This document shows, piece after piece, positions 18,606 through 29,453 of a stretch of DNA of 64,000 bases; the first letter of the stretch is position 1; every line of letters begins with the position of its first letter. The position numbers and the translations under genes are program-made. The notes under the pieces were generated by a model. That model was not told where the DNA came from and did not search any database. It saw only the letters and a program-made list of their open reading frames with translations. Origin of the DNA: Belliella calami (GTDB taxonomy: Bacteria > Bacteroidota > Bacteroidia > Cytophagales > Cyclobacteriaceae); the NCBI RefSeq assembly GCF_022549695.1, contig NZ_JAKZGS010000007.1, positions 124,001-188,000 on the forward strand, read 5' to 3'.

Positions 18606-21600
18606 CTACATATTCCTTCGATACTGACCACCAACTTCATAAAGTGCCCTAGTGATTTGTCCAAGTGAACAATATTTCGCTGCATCCATTAAGTTTTCGA
18701 AGATATTTTCATTGCGAACAGCAGCTTCTTGAAGCTTACTCAACCATTCTCCAGAGATAGAATCGTTCCTCTTATGAAGATTTTGAAGTGTCTCAATCTG
18801 AGATTCTTTTTCTTCCACGTTTGCTCTGATCACTTCCCCTGGGGTGACTGTTGGCGAACCTTCGGATGAAAGGAATGTATTTACACCGATGATTGGGTAT
18901 TCACCAGTATGTTTCAACATCTCGTAGTGCAAACTCTCTTCTTGGATTTTGCCACGCTGATACATTGTCTCCATGGCTCCCAGAACACCTCCACGCTCGG
19001 TAATTCTGTCAAACTCAGTATAAACAGCCTCTTCTACCAAGTCTGTCAATTCTTCGATGATAAATGCTCCCTGAAGTGGATTTTCATTTTTGGCTAACCC
19101 TAATTCTTTGTTGATGATCAATTGTATCGCCATGGCTCTTCTCACTGAAGCTTCAGTTGGTGTAGTGATAGCTTCATCATAGGCATTGGTATGGAGCGAA
19201 TTACAATTGTCATAAATTGCATAAAGCGCCTGAAGTGTAGTTCTAATATCGTTAAAATCTATCTCTTGGGCATGAAGTGATCTACCAGAGGTTTGTATAT
19301 GGTATTTCAACATTTGAGATCTTTCATTCGCAGCGTACTTGAGCTTCATTGCTTTTGCCCAGATCCTTCTAGCAACTCTCCCAATCACTGCGTATTCAGG
19401 ATCTATACCATTAGAGAAGAAAAATGAAAGGTTTGGTGCAAATTTATTGATATCCATCCCCCTAGAAACATAGTATTCAACGTATGTAAAACCATTGGAG
19501 AGTGTTAATGCCAGCTGTGTGATTGGATTTGCTCCAGCTTCTGCAATATGGTATCCCGAAATGGATACTGAATAGAAATTACGGATGTTTTTGTCAATAA
19601 AATATTGTTGTACATCACCCATCAGTCTCAACGAAAACTCAGTGGAAAATATACAAGTATTCTGTGCTTGATCTTCCTTCAAAATATCCGCCTGAACAGT
19701 CCCTCTTACTTTCGCTACAGTATCTGCTTTGATCTGGGTATAGACTTCAGCAGGAAGTACTTCATCTCCTGTTACACCCAAGAGCATCAAACCCAAACCA
19801 TCATTTCCTTCTGGAATTTGTCCATGGTACTGAGGCCTTGTAAGCCCTTTATCTTGATAAATAGAATCTATTTTTGCTTGTACTTCTTCTTCCAAGCCAT
19901 TGGCTTTGATATAAATTTCACATTGCTGATCGATCGCTGCATTCATAAAAAAGGCTGTCATCGTAGCAGCAGGACCATTGATAGTCATGGAAACTGATGT
20001 CATTGGATCAGCAAGATTGAAACCAGAATAAAGTTTTTTCGCATCATCCAAGCAACAGATATTGACTCCGGAATTCCCGATTTTACCATAAATATCAGGT
20101 CTATAATCAGGATCTTCCCCATATAAAGTCACCGAGTCAAAAGCAGTAGAAAGACGCTTAGCAGGCAATCCTTTGGAAACATAATGGAATCGCTTATTGG
20201 TACGTTCTGGACCACCTTCACCCGCAAACATTCTCGTAGGATCTTCTCCTTCTCTTTTGAATGGAAAAACTCCTGAAGTGTACGGGAATTCACCCGGTAC
20301 ATTCTCTGTCAATCCCCATTTTAACAAATCACCCCAAGCTTCATATCTTGGAAGGGAAATTTTGGGGATGCTATTGCCAGAAAGTGAAACTGTTTGAGTT
20401 TTTACTTTAATTTCTTTGTCCCTTACTTTGAACACATAGTATTCATCTCTGTACTTTTGTGCTTTTTCAGGCCACTCTTCGAGCCATTTTTTGTTCTTCG
20501 GATCTAGCTCAAGTTCTACCTGAGCATATACTTCATGGAGCTCTTTGATTAACCTGTCTTTGTCCTCAATCGTCGTAGAAGAAATCGCTTCAATGGATTT
20601 TTTGATGCTGAACAGTTTTTGAGCGACTTCTTTTTGCTCTTCTGCCCATTTCCCGTAATTCCTGTTGTTCTCAGAGATCTCTGAAAGATATCTTGTTCTA
20701 GCTGGAGGAATGATAAAAATCTTCTCTGACATCTCTCCTGTCACTTCAAAAGTAGTTTGTAAATCCACACCTGTTTTTTCCACCAAAGTATGGATAATCG
20801 CCTTGTAAAGACTATTCATTCCTGGGTCATTGAACTGCGAAGCGATGGTTCCAAATACAGGAATATCCTCATCTGCTATTTCCCAAAGGTTGTGATTGCG
20901 TTTATATTGCTTTTTGACATCTCGCAGAGCATCTTGGGCTCCTCTTTTGTCAAATTTGTTCAAGGCAATGATATCTGCAAAATCGAGCATGTCGATTTTC
21001 TCCAATTGTGTTGCTGCACCATATTCAGGCGTCATCACATAGAGAGACATATCTGAATGTTCAATAATCTCTGTATCAGATTGTCCAATCCCAGAAGTCT
21101 CCAAAATTATCAGATCAAAATTTGCTGCTTTTACAATATCCACGGCATCTTGGACATATTTCGACAACGCCAAATTGGATTGTCTAGTAGCAAGAGAACG
21201 CATATAGACATTGGGATGATGAATGGCATTCATTCGAATTCTATCACCAAGCAAAGCCCCTCCAGTTTTTCTTTTGGATGGATCTACAGATATGATTGCA
21301 ATATTTTTATCTTTGAAATCAATCAAAAACCTCCTTACCAGCTCATCTACCAAGGAAGATTTACCCGCTCCACCTGTACCCGTGATTCCAAGAACTGGTG
21401 TTTTACTTTTTGAGGACAGTTTTCTGACTTCTTCCAAAATCTCTTTGCTTTCTTCAGGGAAATTTTCCGCAGCAGAGATCAATTTGGCAAGTTCTTGCTT
21501 TTGGTCTTTGTCCAAAGAATTACTACCACCATGATCTTTCCCCAAAGGAAAATCTGATTTTTTGATAAGATCATTGATCATTCCCTGTAGTCCCAAAGAT

Positions 21601-21986
21601 CGCCCATCATCAGGAGAATAGATTCTCGAAATCCCGTATTCATGAAGTTCTTTGATCTCTTCAGGAAGGATAGTTCCTCCACCTCCACCAAAAATCTTGA
21701 TATGACTTGCTCCTTTTTCCTTCAGCAAATCATACATGTATTTGAAAAATTCCACATGGCCTCCCTGGTAGGAAGTAATGGCTATGGCTTGCACATCCTC
21801 TTGAATAGCGCAATCTACAATTTCTAAAACAGACCTATTGTGTCCCAAATGAATCACCTCACATCCAGTGGATTGGATAATTCTCCGCATGATATTGATC
21901 GCTGCATCGTGACCATCAAACAGAGAAGCGGCTGTAACAATTCGGATATGATTTTTGGGTTTGTAAATTTCTGTGATAACTGACAT
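18606..21986 (-). CDS. icmF: Fused isobutyryl-CoA mutase (IcmF)
   Basis: Adenosylcobalamin-dependent carbon-skeleton mutase fused to its own G-protein chaperone, interconverting isobutyryl-CoA and n-butyryl-CoA in characterised members. Three parts are clear in the 1126 aa: N-terminal B12-binding domain (1-145, DGHDAA with lower-ligand His26), MeaB-like GTPase (about 190-420, P-loop [12 protein letters not shown] at 200-211, NKFDKRG), and mutase barrel (about 545-1126, [26 protein letters not shown]). The GVFPF motif with Phe in place of the methylmalonyl-CoA mutase Tyr fits IcmF rather than a methylmalonyl-CoA mutase. Fatty-acid or valine catabolism is likely. Confidence 0.95.
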   Translation of the reverse strand: MSVITEIYKPKNHIRIVTAASLFDGHDAAINIMRRIIQSTGCEVIHLGHNRSVLEIVDCAIQEDVQAIAITSYQGGHVEFFKYMYDLLKEKGASHIKIFGGGGGTILPEEIKELHEYGISRIYSPDDGRSLGLQGMINDLIKKSDFPLGKDHGGSNSLDKDQKQELAKLISAAENFPEESKEILEEVRKLSSKSKTPVLGITGTGGAGKSSLVDELVRRFLIDFKDKNIAIISVDPSKRKTGGALLGDRIRMNAIHHPNVYMRSLATRQSNLALSKYVQDAVDIVKAANFDLIILETSGIGQSDTEIIEHSDMSLYVMTPEYGAATQLEKIDMLDFADIIALNKFDKRGAQDALRDVKKQYKRNHNLWEIADEDIPVFGTIASQFNDPGMNSLYKAIIHTLVEKTGVDLQTTFEVTGEMSEKIFIIPPARTRYLSEISENNRNYGKWAEEQKEVAQKLFSIKKSIEAISSTTIEDKDRLIKELHEVYAQVELELDPKNKKWLEEWPEKAQKYRDEYYVFKVRDKEIKVKTQTVSLSGNSIPKISLPRYEAWGDLLKWGLTENVPGEFPYTSGVFPFKREGEDPTRMFAGEGGPERTNKRFHYVSKGLPAKRLSTAFDSVTLYGEDPDYRPDIYGKIGNSGVNICCLDDAKKLYSGFNLADPMTSVSMTINGPAATMTAFFMNAAIDQQCEIYIKANGLEEEVQAKIDSIYQDKGLTRPQYHGQIPEGNDGLGLMLLGVTGDEVLPAEVYTQIKADTVAKVRGTVQADILKEDQAQNTCIFSTEFSLRLMGDVQQYFIDKNIRNFYSVSISGYHIAEAGANPITQLALTLSNGFTYVEYYVSRGMDINKFAPNLSFFFSNGIDPEYAVIGRVARRIWAKAMKLKYAANERSQMLKYHIQTSGRSLHAQEIDFNDIRTTLQALYAIYDNCNSLHTNAYDEAITTPTEASVRRAMAIQLIINKELGLAKNENPLQGAFIIEELTDLVEEAVYTEFDRITERGGVLGAMETMYQRGKIQEESLHYEMLKHTGEYPIIGVNTFLSSEGSPTVTPGEVIRANVEEKESQIETLQNLHKRNDSISGEWLSKLQEAAVRNENIFENLMDAAKYCSLGQITRALYEVGGQYRRNM

Positions 21987-22304
21987 GCATGAATTGGGTT
22001 TATAATCGTAGAATCAAATAATGTTGATTCTAAAAGCTTTCTTTAGATTCGATTGTTTATTCTTACTTGCGAATATAAGAAAAAAGGAAGATTCGAGAAG
22101 AACAATTCGCATAGCATTTCGAAATAATATTCTGATTTTATCCTTCAAAATTACCGATACTTATAAATGGTTGAGAATTAAGTGTTAGAATCAAAATAAT
22201 CACAAGCTATCAAACCCAAAACCAAATCATGAAATTAACTGATTTATGTCATGCTTTGGCAACTTAAACTCCGTTTACTTTGTCATGTGTAAGAGATGAA
22301 AAAG

Positions 22305-22333
22305 AATTTCACACTGTAAAGTATAGTGAAATT
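22305..22333. promoter_or_regulatory. 8-bp inverted repeat in the icmF / CoA-transferase divergent region
   Basis: Perfect arms AATTTCAC (22305-22312) and GTGAAATT (22326-22333) with a 13-bp spacer, in the 519-bp stretch between icmF and the divergent acetyl-CoA hydrolase/transferase gene. This is a reasonable operator for a dimeric repressor, but no regulator is encoded beside it. I see nothing else definite in 21987-22505. Confidence 0.4.
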
Positions 22334-22505
22334 TTGAATCATGTAAACTACTGGTTTTAAACAAGGTTACATAATTATAGTTTCCGATCTTACTGGTTTC
22401 CAGATCAGCTCAGGGGGAGAAGTCATTTATAGATATTGTGTCAAAAATGATGTTAGATTAGCTTCTCCAGAAAAATAAATTGAACATATAACAACTCAAA
22501 AAAAA

Positions 22506-23807
22506 ATGACGGTTATAACAAACTATACAAGTGCAGCAGAAGCTGTCAAGCATGTCAAAAGTCACCAAAGAGTATTTATCCATGGAAGTGCTGCGACTCC
22601 TACGCATTTACTTCATGCCCTTGCAGCAAGAAAGAATGAATTGAAAGATGTGGAGATTGTTTCTATTTCCACTTTGGGAGAAATGCCTCTCGCTTCACCT
22701 GATTGTATCGGAAGCTTTTACATGAATTCACTTTTTGTTTCGGAAAATGTACGTCAGGCAGTGAACAGTGAGCAGGGTGGCTATGTACCTATTTTTCTAA
22801 GTGAAATTGGAAGACTTTTTAGAAATGACATTTTACCGATTGATGTGGCTATTCTCAATGTCTCTGAGCCAGATGAACATGGATTTTGCTCTCTAGGTGT
22901 CTCGGTAGATGTGGCCAAACCTGCCATAGAAACTGCAAAATTGATCATAGCTCAAGTCAACAAACAAATGCCTCGAACACATGGTGATGGACATATCCAT
23001 ATCAGCAGGTTTGCTGCTGCTGTGGCTGTGGACGAAGACCTTCCTGAGGTAAACTATGGAAATAAAATCGGGGAAAACGAGCTCAGAATCGGCTCTTATA
23101 TTGCAGAATTGATCGAAGACAGGGCTACTCTACAAATGGGGATTGGGGCAATTCCAGATGCTGTTTTGAGTCAATTGAAAGGTCATAAAGATTTGGGTAT
23201 CCATACTGAAATGTTTTCGAATGGTGTGATCGAATTGCTTGATTCTGGAGCGATTACCAATTCATATAAAAAGAAACATCCAGGAAAAATCGTTTCCTCC
23301 TTTGCCATAGGAACCAAAGAGATGTATAAAAGAATCCATGACAACCCTTTATTCTCCTTCCATGAAGCTGCATATGTCAATGATACAGCCGTGATCAGAA
23401 AAAACCCAAAAGTGGTGTCAATTAATAGTTGTTTGGAGTTGGATCTGACTGGACAAGTCTGCGCAGATTCCATAGGAAGCTATCACTATTCCGGTGTTGG
23501 GGGTCAGATGGATTTTATGAGGGGAGCAGCGCTCTCAGAAGGTGGGAAACCGATTATGGCATTATCTGCAGCTACTAGAAGAGGCGACAGTAAGATTGTT
23601 CCATTCTTAAAACAAGGAGCCGGAGTTGTCACTACTAGAGCGCACATGCACTATGTGGTGACGGAGTTTGGGGTGGCTTATCTCTATGGGAAAAACTTGA
23701 GACAAAGAGCTTATGAACTGATGAATATTGCCCATCCAGACCATAGAGAATCATTGGAAAGAGCAATTATCGAAAGATTTGGTAGCTTCGTCTATCCTAC
23801 TAGATAA
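22506..23807 (+). CDS. Acetyl-CoA hydrolase/transferase family protein
   Basis: Family I-like CoA-transferase, related to succinyl-CoA:acetate and 4-hydroxybutyrate CoA-transferases. The 433 aa include FIHGSAATPTHLL at the N terminus, LQMGIGAIPDAVL (about 215), GLHTEM-like IHTEMFSNG, and GVGGQMDFMRGA followed by VTTRAHMHYVVTEFGVAYL near the C terminus, all typical for Pfam AcetylCoA_hydro domains. It moves CoA between short-chain acids (known of family); exact substrates are not readable. The ATG follows an A-rich leader. Its last codons are part of the downstream tandem repeat. Confidence 0.92.
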   Translation: MTVITNYTSAAEAVKHVKSHQRVFIHGSAATPTHLLHALAARKNELKDVEIVSISTLGEMPLASPDCIGSFYMNSLFVSENVRQAVNSEQGGYVPIFLSEIGRLFRNDILPIDVAILNVSEPDEHGFCSLGVSVDVAKPAIETAKLIIAQVNKQMPRTHGDGHIHISRFAAAVAVDEDLPEVNYGNKIGENELRIGSYIAELIEDRATLQMGIGAIPDAVLSQLKGHKDLGIHTEMFSNGVIELLDSGAITNSYKKKHPGKIVSSFAIGTKEMYKRIHDNPLFSFHEAAYVNDTAVIRKNPKVVSINSCLELDLTGQVCADSIGSYHYSGVGGQMDFMRGAALSEGGKPIMALSAATRRGDSKIVPFLKQGAGVVTTRAHMHYVVTEFGVAYLYGKNLRQRAYELMNIAHPDHRESLERAIIERFGSFVYPTR

Positions 23808-24146
23808 TCAAATAAATGATAACCACATAGGCACATAGAAAACATAGGATTTACGAGAATAAAAAACTATGTGCCACTATGTGTCTATGTGGTTTTAAAA
23901 ATCCCTTTATCCTACTAGAGAATAAATGATAACCACATAGGAACATAGAAAACATAGGATTTACGAGAGTGAAAAAACTATGTGCCACTATGTGTCTATG
24001 TGGTTTTAAAATTCACCTAACCTACTAGAGAATCAATGATAACCACATAGGAACATAGAAAACATAGATGTTACGAGAATAAAAAAAACTATGTGCCACT
24101 ATGTGTCTATGTGGTTTTAAAATTAGACTATCCTACTAGAGAATCA
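23793..24146. repeat. Three tandem 110-115 bp repeats plus partial fourth
   Basis: Units start at 23793, 23908 and 24018 (lengths 115, 110 and 111 bp), with a partial fourth copy from 24129. Each begins with TATCCTACTAGA or a near copy, and in unit 1 this is the end of the coding region and stop of the preceding gene. Each carries an imperfect hairpin (left arm ACCACATAGG..ACATAG, right arm CTATGTGTCTATGTGGT). Copies differ by only a few bases, so the expansion is recent. Confidence 0.92.
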
Positions 24147-24178
24147 AAAAACCACCCAGATTGAGTGGCTTTTTTTTA
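24146..24178. terminator. Hairpin terminator after the tandem repeats, probably bidirectional
   Basis: Stem CCACCC / GAGTGG with a short loop, A-run on the left and an eight-base T-run on the right. On the minus strand the stem is fully paired with one G-U and is followed by U residues, so it can also end the GDSL-lipoprotein side transcript upstream-reading direction. Confidence 0.6.
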
Positions 24179-24206
24179 TAAACTAAATACTATCTTTTTT
24201 AGAAAC

Positions 24207-25712
24207 TTATCTTGGAAGATCATTTCCGATGAATTGATTTGGATTTACCAATGGGATATTTGATCCCCATTTGCCATTGATGGCGTTGATGAAATGGTTT
24301 GCTACAAAAGCATGTGCTCTGGCATTTGGGTGAACACCATCCAAAGAAAACCCACCATTTGGAGGAACAATACTAGCTGTCAAACCAACACCTCCTGAAC
24401 TTACTGACCCTGCCAAAACCCTATTCAAAAGGTCATTAACATCTACCAATACCAACCTTTCAGCATTTGCCTGAACGGCTGCGGATATGAATCCATTAAA
24501 TGTTGTGATTTTTTGCTGGATTTCGTCTTGTTCTGATGGAGTCAATATCATTGCATCATGTTGACTTTCAATTATTGGTGCTAATGGGCTAATTCCAATT
24601 CCTTGCTCAAGAAAAGCTCGCGCTCCTAAAGGTAATTTATAACCATCAGAATCATTTAAATTTCTGATTTTGGGAATTACAAAGATATCGCCGTTTGGCA
24701 AAGGTACTTGTGCATCGGATAATGTAGGGTCAGCAACTACTAATTTATATTGATTAAAATTATCAGTTAATACAGGTCTAATCAATATTGCCTTTTCATC
24801 ATCAGTTAAATTCTCATTATTAGAAATCGCATTATTCCAACCATTTATAGCTTGATTAAGCTGAGTTAAACCAGGCAGCAATGCAGATCTAAAATCATCT
24901 GGCACATTAAAACTCAAAGGATTAATCAAATTGAAATGCGGAAGTACATTTAAATCAGGTATGTTGGCAACCGCTCCTTTGGCATTGGAACTAGCTTGCA
25001 ACAAGGCTCCCAAAGCCAACCCCAATCTTTGTTGAAAATCAGCATCAGAAGTCAAAATAGCTGGATTTGAAGCTCCACCTGTAGCATATCCCAATACATC
25101 GTTATTGCCCAACCAGAATGTAAAGAAAGTACCCCCATTTGCAAGAGCTGCAGCTGCGTCTCCTATAATTGTGGAAGTACCTGGGTTGGAAGCAAAGCGC
25201 TCATACATTCGATTATATGCTGGATTCGCAGGAGAGGCTGGTCCTCCTGTCAATGGGGTCAATGCTGTTCCCAAAGTAATTCCAGGAACACCAAAATTAT
25301 TCAAATTGGCTTTGTTTCCAGTAAAATCACCTGGCAAATCACCCGCCCCAATTGGTTCAGGTCCCGCAGCTCCTGTTTGGGTATTTACAGTTAGGATCAA
25401 TCTTCCCAATGGTCCTTGTGAGCCCATCTGAAAGAATCCATTTACTGAATTTATTTCAGGAACATTGAAGTCTCCACCTCCTACTTGTCTAGCTTGTTCT
25501 GCCAAAATAACTGCAAAGGAATTTTGCTGACCTCGATCGTAGAGTGCTCCGTCCATAAAACCCGCAGTAAGTGAGTTTCCTACTGATACAATTTTTGTGA
25601 AATCCGCAGAACCTGATGTTGGTTGTTCTATCTGCGGCTCTGGAAATTCGTAGGTACAAGCTGCAAATGAGCCTAATACCAATAGATATAATAATTTATT
25701 GAAAATTTTCAT
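24207..25712 (-). CDS. GDSL/SGNH-type hydrolase lipoprotein
   Basis: Surface or periplasmic lipoprotein of 501 aa (lipobox Cys19, GSFAAC). SGNH hydrolase blocks are visible: block I GNSLTAG (Ser47), block III GNNDVL, and block V DGVHPN with the catalytic Asp and His near residue 460. Characterised GDSL enzymes are esterases, lipases or deacetylases; substrate unknown. The gene starts 12 bp after the TonB-dependent receptor gene, so both products probably act together at the outer membrane. Confidence 0.85.
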   Translation of the reverse strand: MKIFNKLLYLLVLGSFAACTYEFPEPQIEQPTSGSADFTKIVSVGNSLTAGFMDGALYDRGQQNSFAVILAEQARQVGGGDFNVPEINSVNGFFQMGSQGPLGRLILTVNTQTGAAGPEPIGAGDLPGDFTGNKANLNNFGVPGITLGTALTPLTGGPASPANPAYNRMYERFASNPGTSTIIGDAAAALANGGTFFTFWLGNNDVLGYATGGASNPAILTSDADFQQRLGLALGALLQASSNAKGAVANIPDLNVLPHFNLINPLSFNVPDDFRSALLPGLTQLNQAINGWNNAISNNENLTDDEKAILIRPVLTDNFNQYKLVVADPTLSDAQVPLPNGDIFVIPKIRNLNDSDGYKLPLGARAFLEQGIGISPLAPIIESQHDAMILTPSEQDEIQQKITTFNGFISAAVQANAERLVLVDVNDLLNRVLAGSVSSGGVGLTASIVPPNGGFSLDGVHPNARAHAFVANHFINAINGKWGSNIPLVNPNQFIGNDLPR

Positions 25713-25724
25713 TTTAGCAGATTT

Positions 25725-28616
25725 TTAGTTTAACAACTCATCAAACGTGATGGATACATAGTAGACAGCTCCAATTGTAGGACCCCCAAAGTTCTGGATA
25801 TTTCTGTTGTTGAAAATATTGGAACCTCCCAATTTTACAATAGATTTCAAATCCTTTAACCTGTAGCTAACTTGCGCATCAAAAGTGTGGATTTCCGGAA
25901 CATCTCCTTGTGCGAAAGTGGACTCCCATCTAAATGCAGTTTGATATCTATACGTCAAACCAAAACCAATCTTTTCAGTAAGCTTTCTATTTCCAAAAGT
26001 CACATTGGTCTTGTGCTCAGGAGTGTTGAAATCATTCAAGAAATCTTCCCCTATATCGGATATAAGCCTATTGAAATTGTAATTACCACCAATAGTGAAA
26101 TTCCCAGGGAGATTGTAAGTAAGACCGATGGCAGCACCATGAGCTCTAACTTCTTCATCTACTATGTTTGTATAAGTCTGGAAAGTGTTTTCCTGACCTG
26201 GAATAGTAACCGGAGTCAGCAATGTTGGAGCATTGATCGCATTGATTGCTTCTTGATCAGAACCTGGTTCTGCACCAAAGAAAATTGGGCCTGGAGCTTT
26301 CCTGATGGCGGTTTGAGTAATGAAGTCATTATAAATATTATAGTAATATGCTATATCTATCATTAACCTATTGTTAGCCAATAAGCTTTTGTATCCTATT
26401 TCAAATGATTGCACCCTTTCCGGACGAAGTTCCGGCAATGAGGTAACTCTAACTAAAGAATCAATGGCTTCAGCACTTACAGGCGAAATGCCTGAACTCA
26501 CTTGCGAAATATATTTTTCAACAGATGATAGGCTATATGCATTAGTGAAAATATCATACTTATCTCTATAGAATGGCAATCCACCAATCAATCTTGCGGA
26601 AACAACATTCAAATCAATGTGCTGACCTTGTGTAGTCGGGTTTCTGAAACCTGTCTGATAAGATCCTCTGAAGTTGCTATTTCCTTGACTATAAACACCT
26701 GAAATCCTTGGATTCAGTTGACCTTGAAAATTTTCGTTTTTGTCATACCTCAATGAACCTGTCAGCTTTAATTTATCATCAAAAATTGTTTTTGATCCTT
26801 GGGCAAAAGCACCGATTTCCTGAATAGTGATGTCATTTCCTTCTACATCAGCGAAGATGGTTCCGTTTGATCTTAAATCATAAACCCTGTAAGAGGCACC
26901 TACTTGAAGATCCATAAAGTCGATTTCATTTTTGAAATCATACTGGCCTTCTAACATATTCATTCTAGATTGATCATCAAATAAAGAACCACTTGGTATC
27001 ACTTCAGACCTAACTGAAGACTTGGCAGCTTCAAATTCAGGAGTACCTGGCAGTAGTCTTCCTGTATCTGCCGCTCCTCTTGCAAATTGATGAGCACCTG
27101 CCATCATTGCGGGTGAAGGTGCTTGTCCAGCACCTGGATTGAATCCTGCAACATCAAGTGCTTCTAGATAATTCAATCCATACTCACTAAACCATTGTGT
27201 ATTATTCTTCCATCTATCATTAATTGCTACACCTGTCAAGTCTGCAATGTAAGAATCTCCAGAATTTTCAATAGTGGTATATCCTCTCAAGAAGTAGTTA
27301 TCACCTTTTAGCTCCAGTTTGTGTTGGATAATAGAAAAATTAGCCAATGAATATCTTTGGGCACCTGTATACACTGAAGTTCCTGCACCATAATTCACAG
27401 TATATGACAATTCAGACCTATCTGTAATTCGGTAATGCAATGCTCCATTTAATTTGAGATTGCTTGCATTGTAATCTACCAAGTGTCTCTCGTCATATCC
27501 AGTTCGAGATACCACTTGATCAGGAAGGAAAGGGACAAAAGCCGCCAATCCCTCTGCTTGGGCATTCTGTTGGAATCCTGCCACATTTTTAAACAAACCA
27601 ATATTATTGGAAACCTCATCACCAAAAACATGAACCCTATTTGCCCCTGGATTGAAAGCTAGATTTCCTTGGCTTTCTCTGCTTAGATCAGTTTGATCTG
27701 TTCCATGCCAATCAACTGCTTGCATATAGGAAGCATTGATTTTGAAAGCAATCTTATTATTAAATGCTTTTGCATAGCGGATAGATCCTTCATACATCGG
27801 CTGAGGACTAGATGGTTCACCAGCTCTTCCATTGATATGGTTTACTCCCTGTTTGTAAAATGCACTCAAACCTTGATATTCAAATGGACTTTTACTGTTA
27901 ACAAGTAAGATGCCATTGAAAGCATTTGGCCCATAAAGTGCCGAAGCTGATCCTGGGATAAATTCTACTGATTCGACATCCAATTCTGATGGGCCATTGA
28001 GGTTCCCAATTGGGAAGTTCAACGCTGGAGCTTGTGTATCCATTCCATCAGTCAATTGCACGAATCTCGTATTTCCCGTGGAATTGAAGCCTCTTGCGTT
28101 GATAATTTGGAAATTAATGGAAGACGTGGTCACATCTACTCCTTTCAAATTCGCAATACCTTTGTAATAATTGTCAGCAGGAGTATCTCTGATCGCAAGA
28201 ATATCCATTTTCTCTATGGAAACTGGAGATTTTAGGATATTCTCCTCTACTCTTGAAGCCGAGACTACAACTTCTTGTCCAAGCATAAATTGCTCGGCGA
28301 GAGAGACCTGTAGATTCGAGACATTTTCCTGAGTGATTTCAACTTCCTGACTTGCAAAACCGACCATTGAAAAAATCAATGTCAATGGTGGCGCTTGGTT
28401 CACACGAAGGTTGAAATTTCCTTGCATATCGGTAACTGTACCGATCACTTTTCCTTTTACCACTATATTCACCCCAACGAGTGTTTCTTTTGACCCTTCC
28501 TCAGTCACAGTACCTGAAATATTAGTACTCTGAGCAAAAACCGTAGATGTGCTAAAGGAAACTATGACAAATAGTGTAAAAACTACCAGCCATGCTCTTT
28601 TTGTAAAGTTTTGCAT
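25725..28616 (-). CDS. TonB-dependent receptor with carboxypeptidase-like N-domain
   Basis: Outer-membrane TonB-dependent transporter, 963 aa. Signal peptide (about 1-29), a CarboxypepD_reg-like domain (GTVTEEGSKETLVGVNIVVKG to IFSMVGFASQEV, about 35-105), a TonB plug (about 120-245, GSASALYGPNAFNGI) and a beta-barrel ending in an aromatic C-terminal strand. It lacks a SusD partner and is instead paired with the GDSL lipoprotein. Ligand unknown. Upstream gap 28617-29030 has no gene apart from the gldC terminator. Confidence 0.93.
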   Translation of the reverse strand: MQNFTKRAWLVVFTLFVIVSFSTSTVFAQSTNISGTVTEEGSKETLVGVNIVVKGKVIGTVTDMQGNFNLRVNQAPPLTLIFSMVGFASQEVEITQENVSNLQVSLAEQFMLGQEVVVSASRVEENILKSPVSIEKMDILAIRDTPADNYYKGIANLKGVDVTTSSINFQIINARGFNSTGNTRFVQLTDGMDTQAPALNFPIGNLNGPSELDVESVEFIPGSASALYGPNAFNGILLVNSKSPFEYQGLSAFYKQGVNHINGRAGEPSSPQPMYEGSIRYAKAFNNKIAFKINASYMQAVDWHGTDQTDLSRESQGNLAFNPGANRVHVFGDEVSNNIGLFKNVAGFQQNAQAEGLAAFVPFLPDQVVSRTGYDERHLVDYNASNLKLNGALHYRITDRSELSYTVNYGAGTSVYTGAQRYSLANFSIIQHKLELKGDNYFLRGYTTIENSGDSYIADLTGVAINDRWKNNTQWFSEYGLNYLEALDVAGFNPGAGQAPSPAMMAGAHQFARGAADTGRLLPGTPEFEAAKSSVRSEVIPSGSLFDDQSRMNMLEGQYDFKNEIDFMDLQVGASYRVYDLRSNGTIFADVEGNDITIQEIGAFAQGSKTIFDDKLKLTGSLRYDKNENFQGQLNPRISGVYSQGNSNFRGSYQTGFRNPTTQGQHIDLNVVSARLIGGLPFYRDKYDIFTNAYSLSSVEKYISQVSSGISPVSAEAIDSLVRVTSLPELRPERVQSFEIGYKSLLANNRLMIDIAYYYNIYNDFITQTAIRKAPGPIFFGAEPGSDQEAINAINAPTLLTPVTIPGQENTFQTYTNIVDEEVRAHGAAIGLTYNLPGNFTIGGNYNFNRLISDIGEDFLNDFNTPEHKTNVTFGNRKLTEKIGFGLTYRYQTAFRWESTFAQGDVPEIHTFDAQVSYRLKDLKSIVKLGGSNIFNNRNIQNFGGPTIGAVYYVSITFDELLN

Positions 28617-28995
28617 ATGTTAATCTTGGGTTTATTGTTTAATTGACTCAATCCTCCTAAAACGGACGAATCATTGTGAAAATTAGAGGAATTTCCGAAT
28701 AAACCTTCATTTTTAACTAAAAAAATTCAAGAAAAACATTTAGCACTTTTACTATTTCAAAAAAAACTCCTGATAATCAGCTACTATTGATTAAATACTG
28801 ATTTTTAATATTTTAAATTTTACAAAAACCCACACTACTCAAAAATTAATCTCTCTTCACTTTCATCAAGCAAATAATCAGAAGTTCTCATAAGTCCAGC
28901 TAAAGAATCTGTGTAGCAAAAGAAATCGCTATGGTTTACCTGTTGATTTGACGAACAACATGGAGATCTAATGAAAATAAAAGGTAAATAGAACC

Positions 28996-29026
28996 AAAAA
29001 AAAATCCCTGACAAGGGTCAGGGATT
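28996..29026 (-). terminator. Rho-independent terminator of the gldC operon
   Basis: On the minus strand a 10-bp perfect stem (AATCCCTGAC / GTCAGGGATT, 4-nt loop) is followed by nine T residues, directly after the gldC stop codon at 29031. Confidence 0.93.
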
Positions 29027-29030
29027 GTAA

Positions 29031-29375
29031 TTATTTCGTAGAATTTTTATTTTCTTCATTGACATGTTTCACCAACCTGTCACAGAGCTCTTTCATTTCT
29101 TCAGAAATGTATTCGTCTCCAGTAGCATTTAAAATTGTCTGAGCCATACCTCCTAGAATATCTATATAGAATCTTTTCATTTCTACTACAGACATGTCCT
29201 CGGTCCAAAGATCAATTCTCAATGTACTGTGGTTCAAATTATCCCAAACATTCAAACTAATGCTTTTTGTAGTTTCTTCACCTTCACCTTCTTTGTCTGA
29301 AGCATCCCATTGGATTGATTTAGGCAGATTCTTATCGTCAAGATTGATTTTAAACTTTATTTCTGAGCTTTTCAT
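29031..29375 (-). CDS. gldC: Gliding motility protein GldC
   Basis: Soluble 114-aa protein matching GldC: KSSEIKFKINLDDKNLPKSI at the N terminus, then WDASD, KSISLNVWD, LRIDLWTEDM and RFYIDILGGMAQTILNATGD. GldC is needed for full gliding and type IX secretion in Flavobacterium (known), but its biochemical role is unclear. Last gene before a strong terminator. Presence of gldC alone does not prove gliding. Confidence 0.93.
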   Translation of the reverse strand: MKSSEIKFKINLDDKNLPKSIQWDASDKEGEGEETTKSISLNVWDNLNHSTLRIDLWTEDMSVVEMKRFYIDILGGMAQTILNATGDEYISEEMKELCDRLVKHVNEENKNSTK

Positions 29376-29453
29376 TACCTATTTTTATTATATATCCGAC
29401 AAAACTACAAAAGCAGAATCTAAGTTCCGAAGATGAGTTGGTTTTTGTAAAAA

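Noticed and set aside
19605-21534. Several plus-strand frames of 88-130 aa inside icmF
   Set aside because: They are antisense shadows of a well-conserved coding frame with biased codon use and show no domain features.
18606-21986. icmF as a methylmalonyl-CoA mutase large subunit
   Set aside because: The order B12 domain, G-protein, mutase in one chain and the GVFPF motif fit IcmF rather than MutB.
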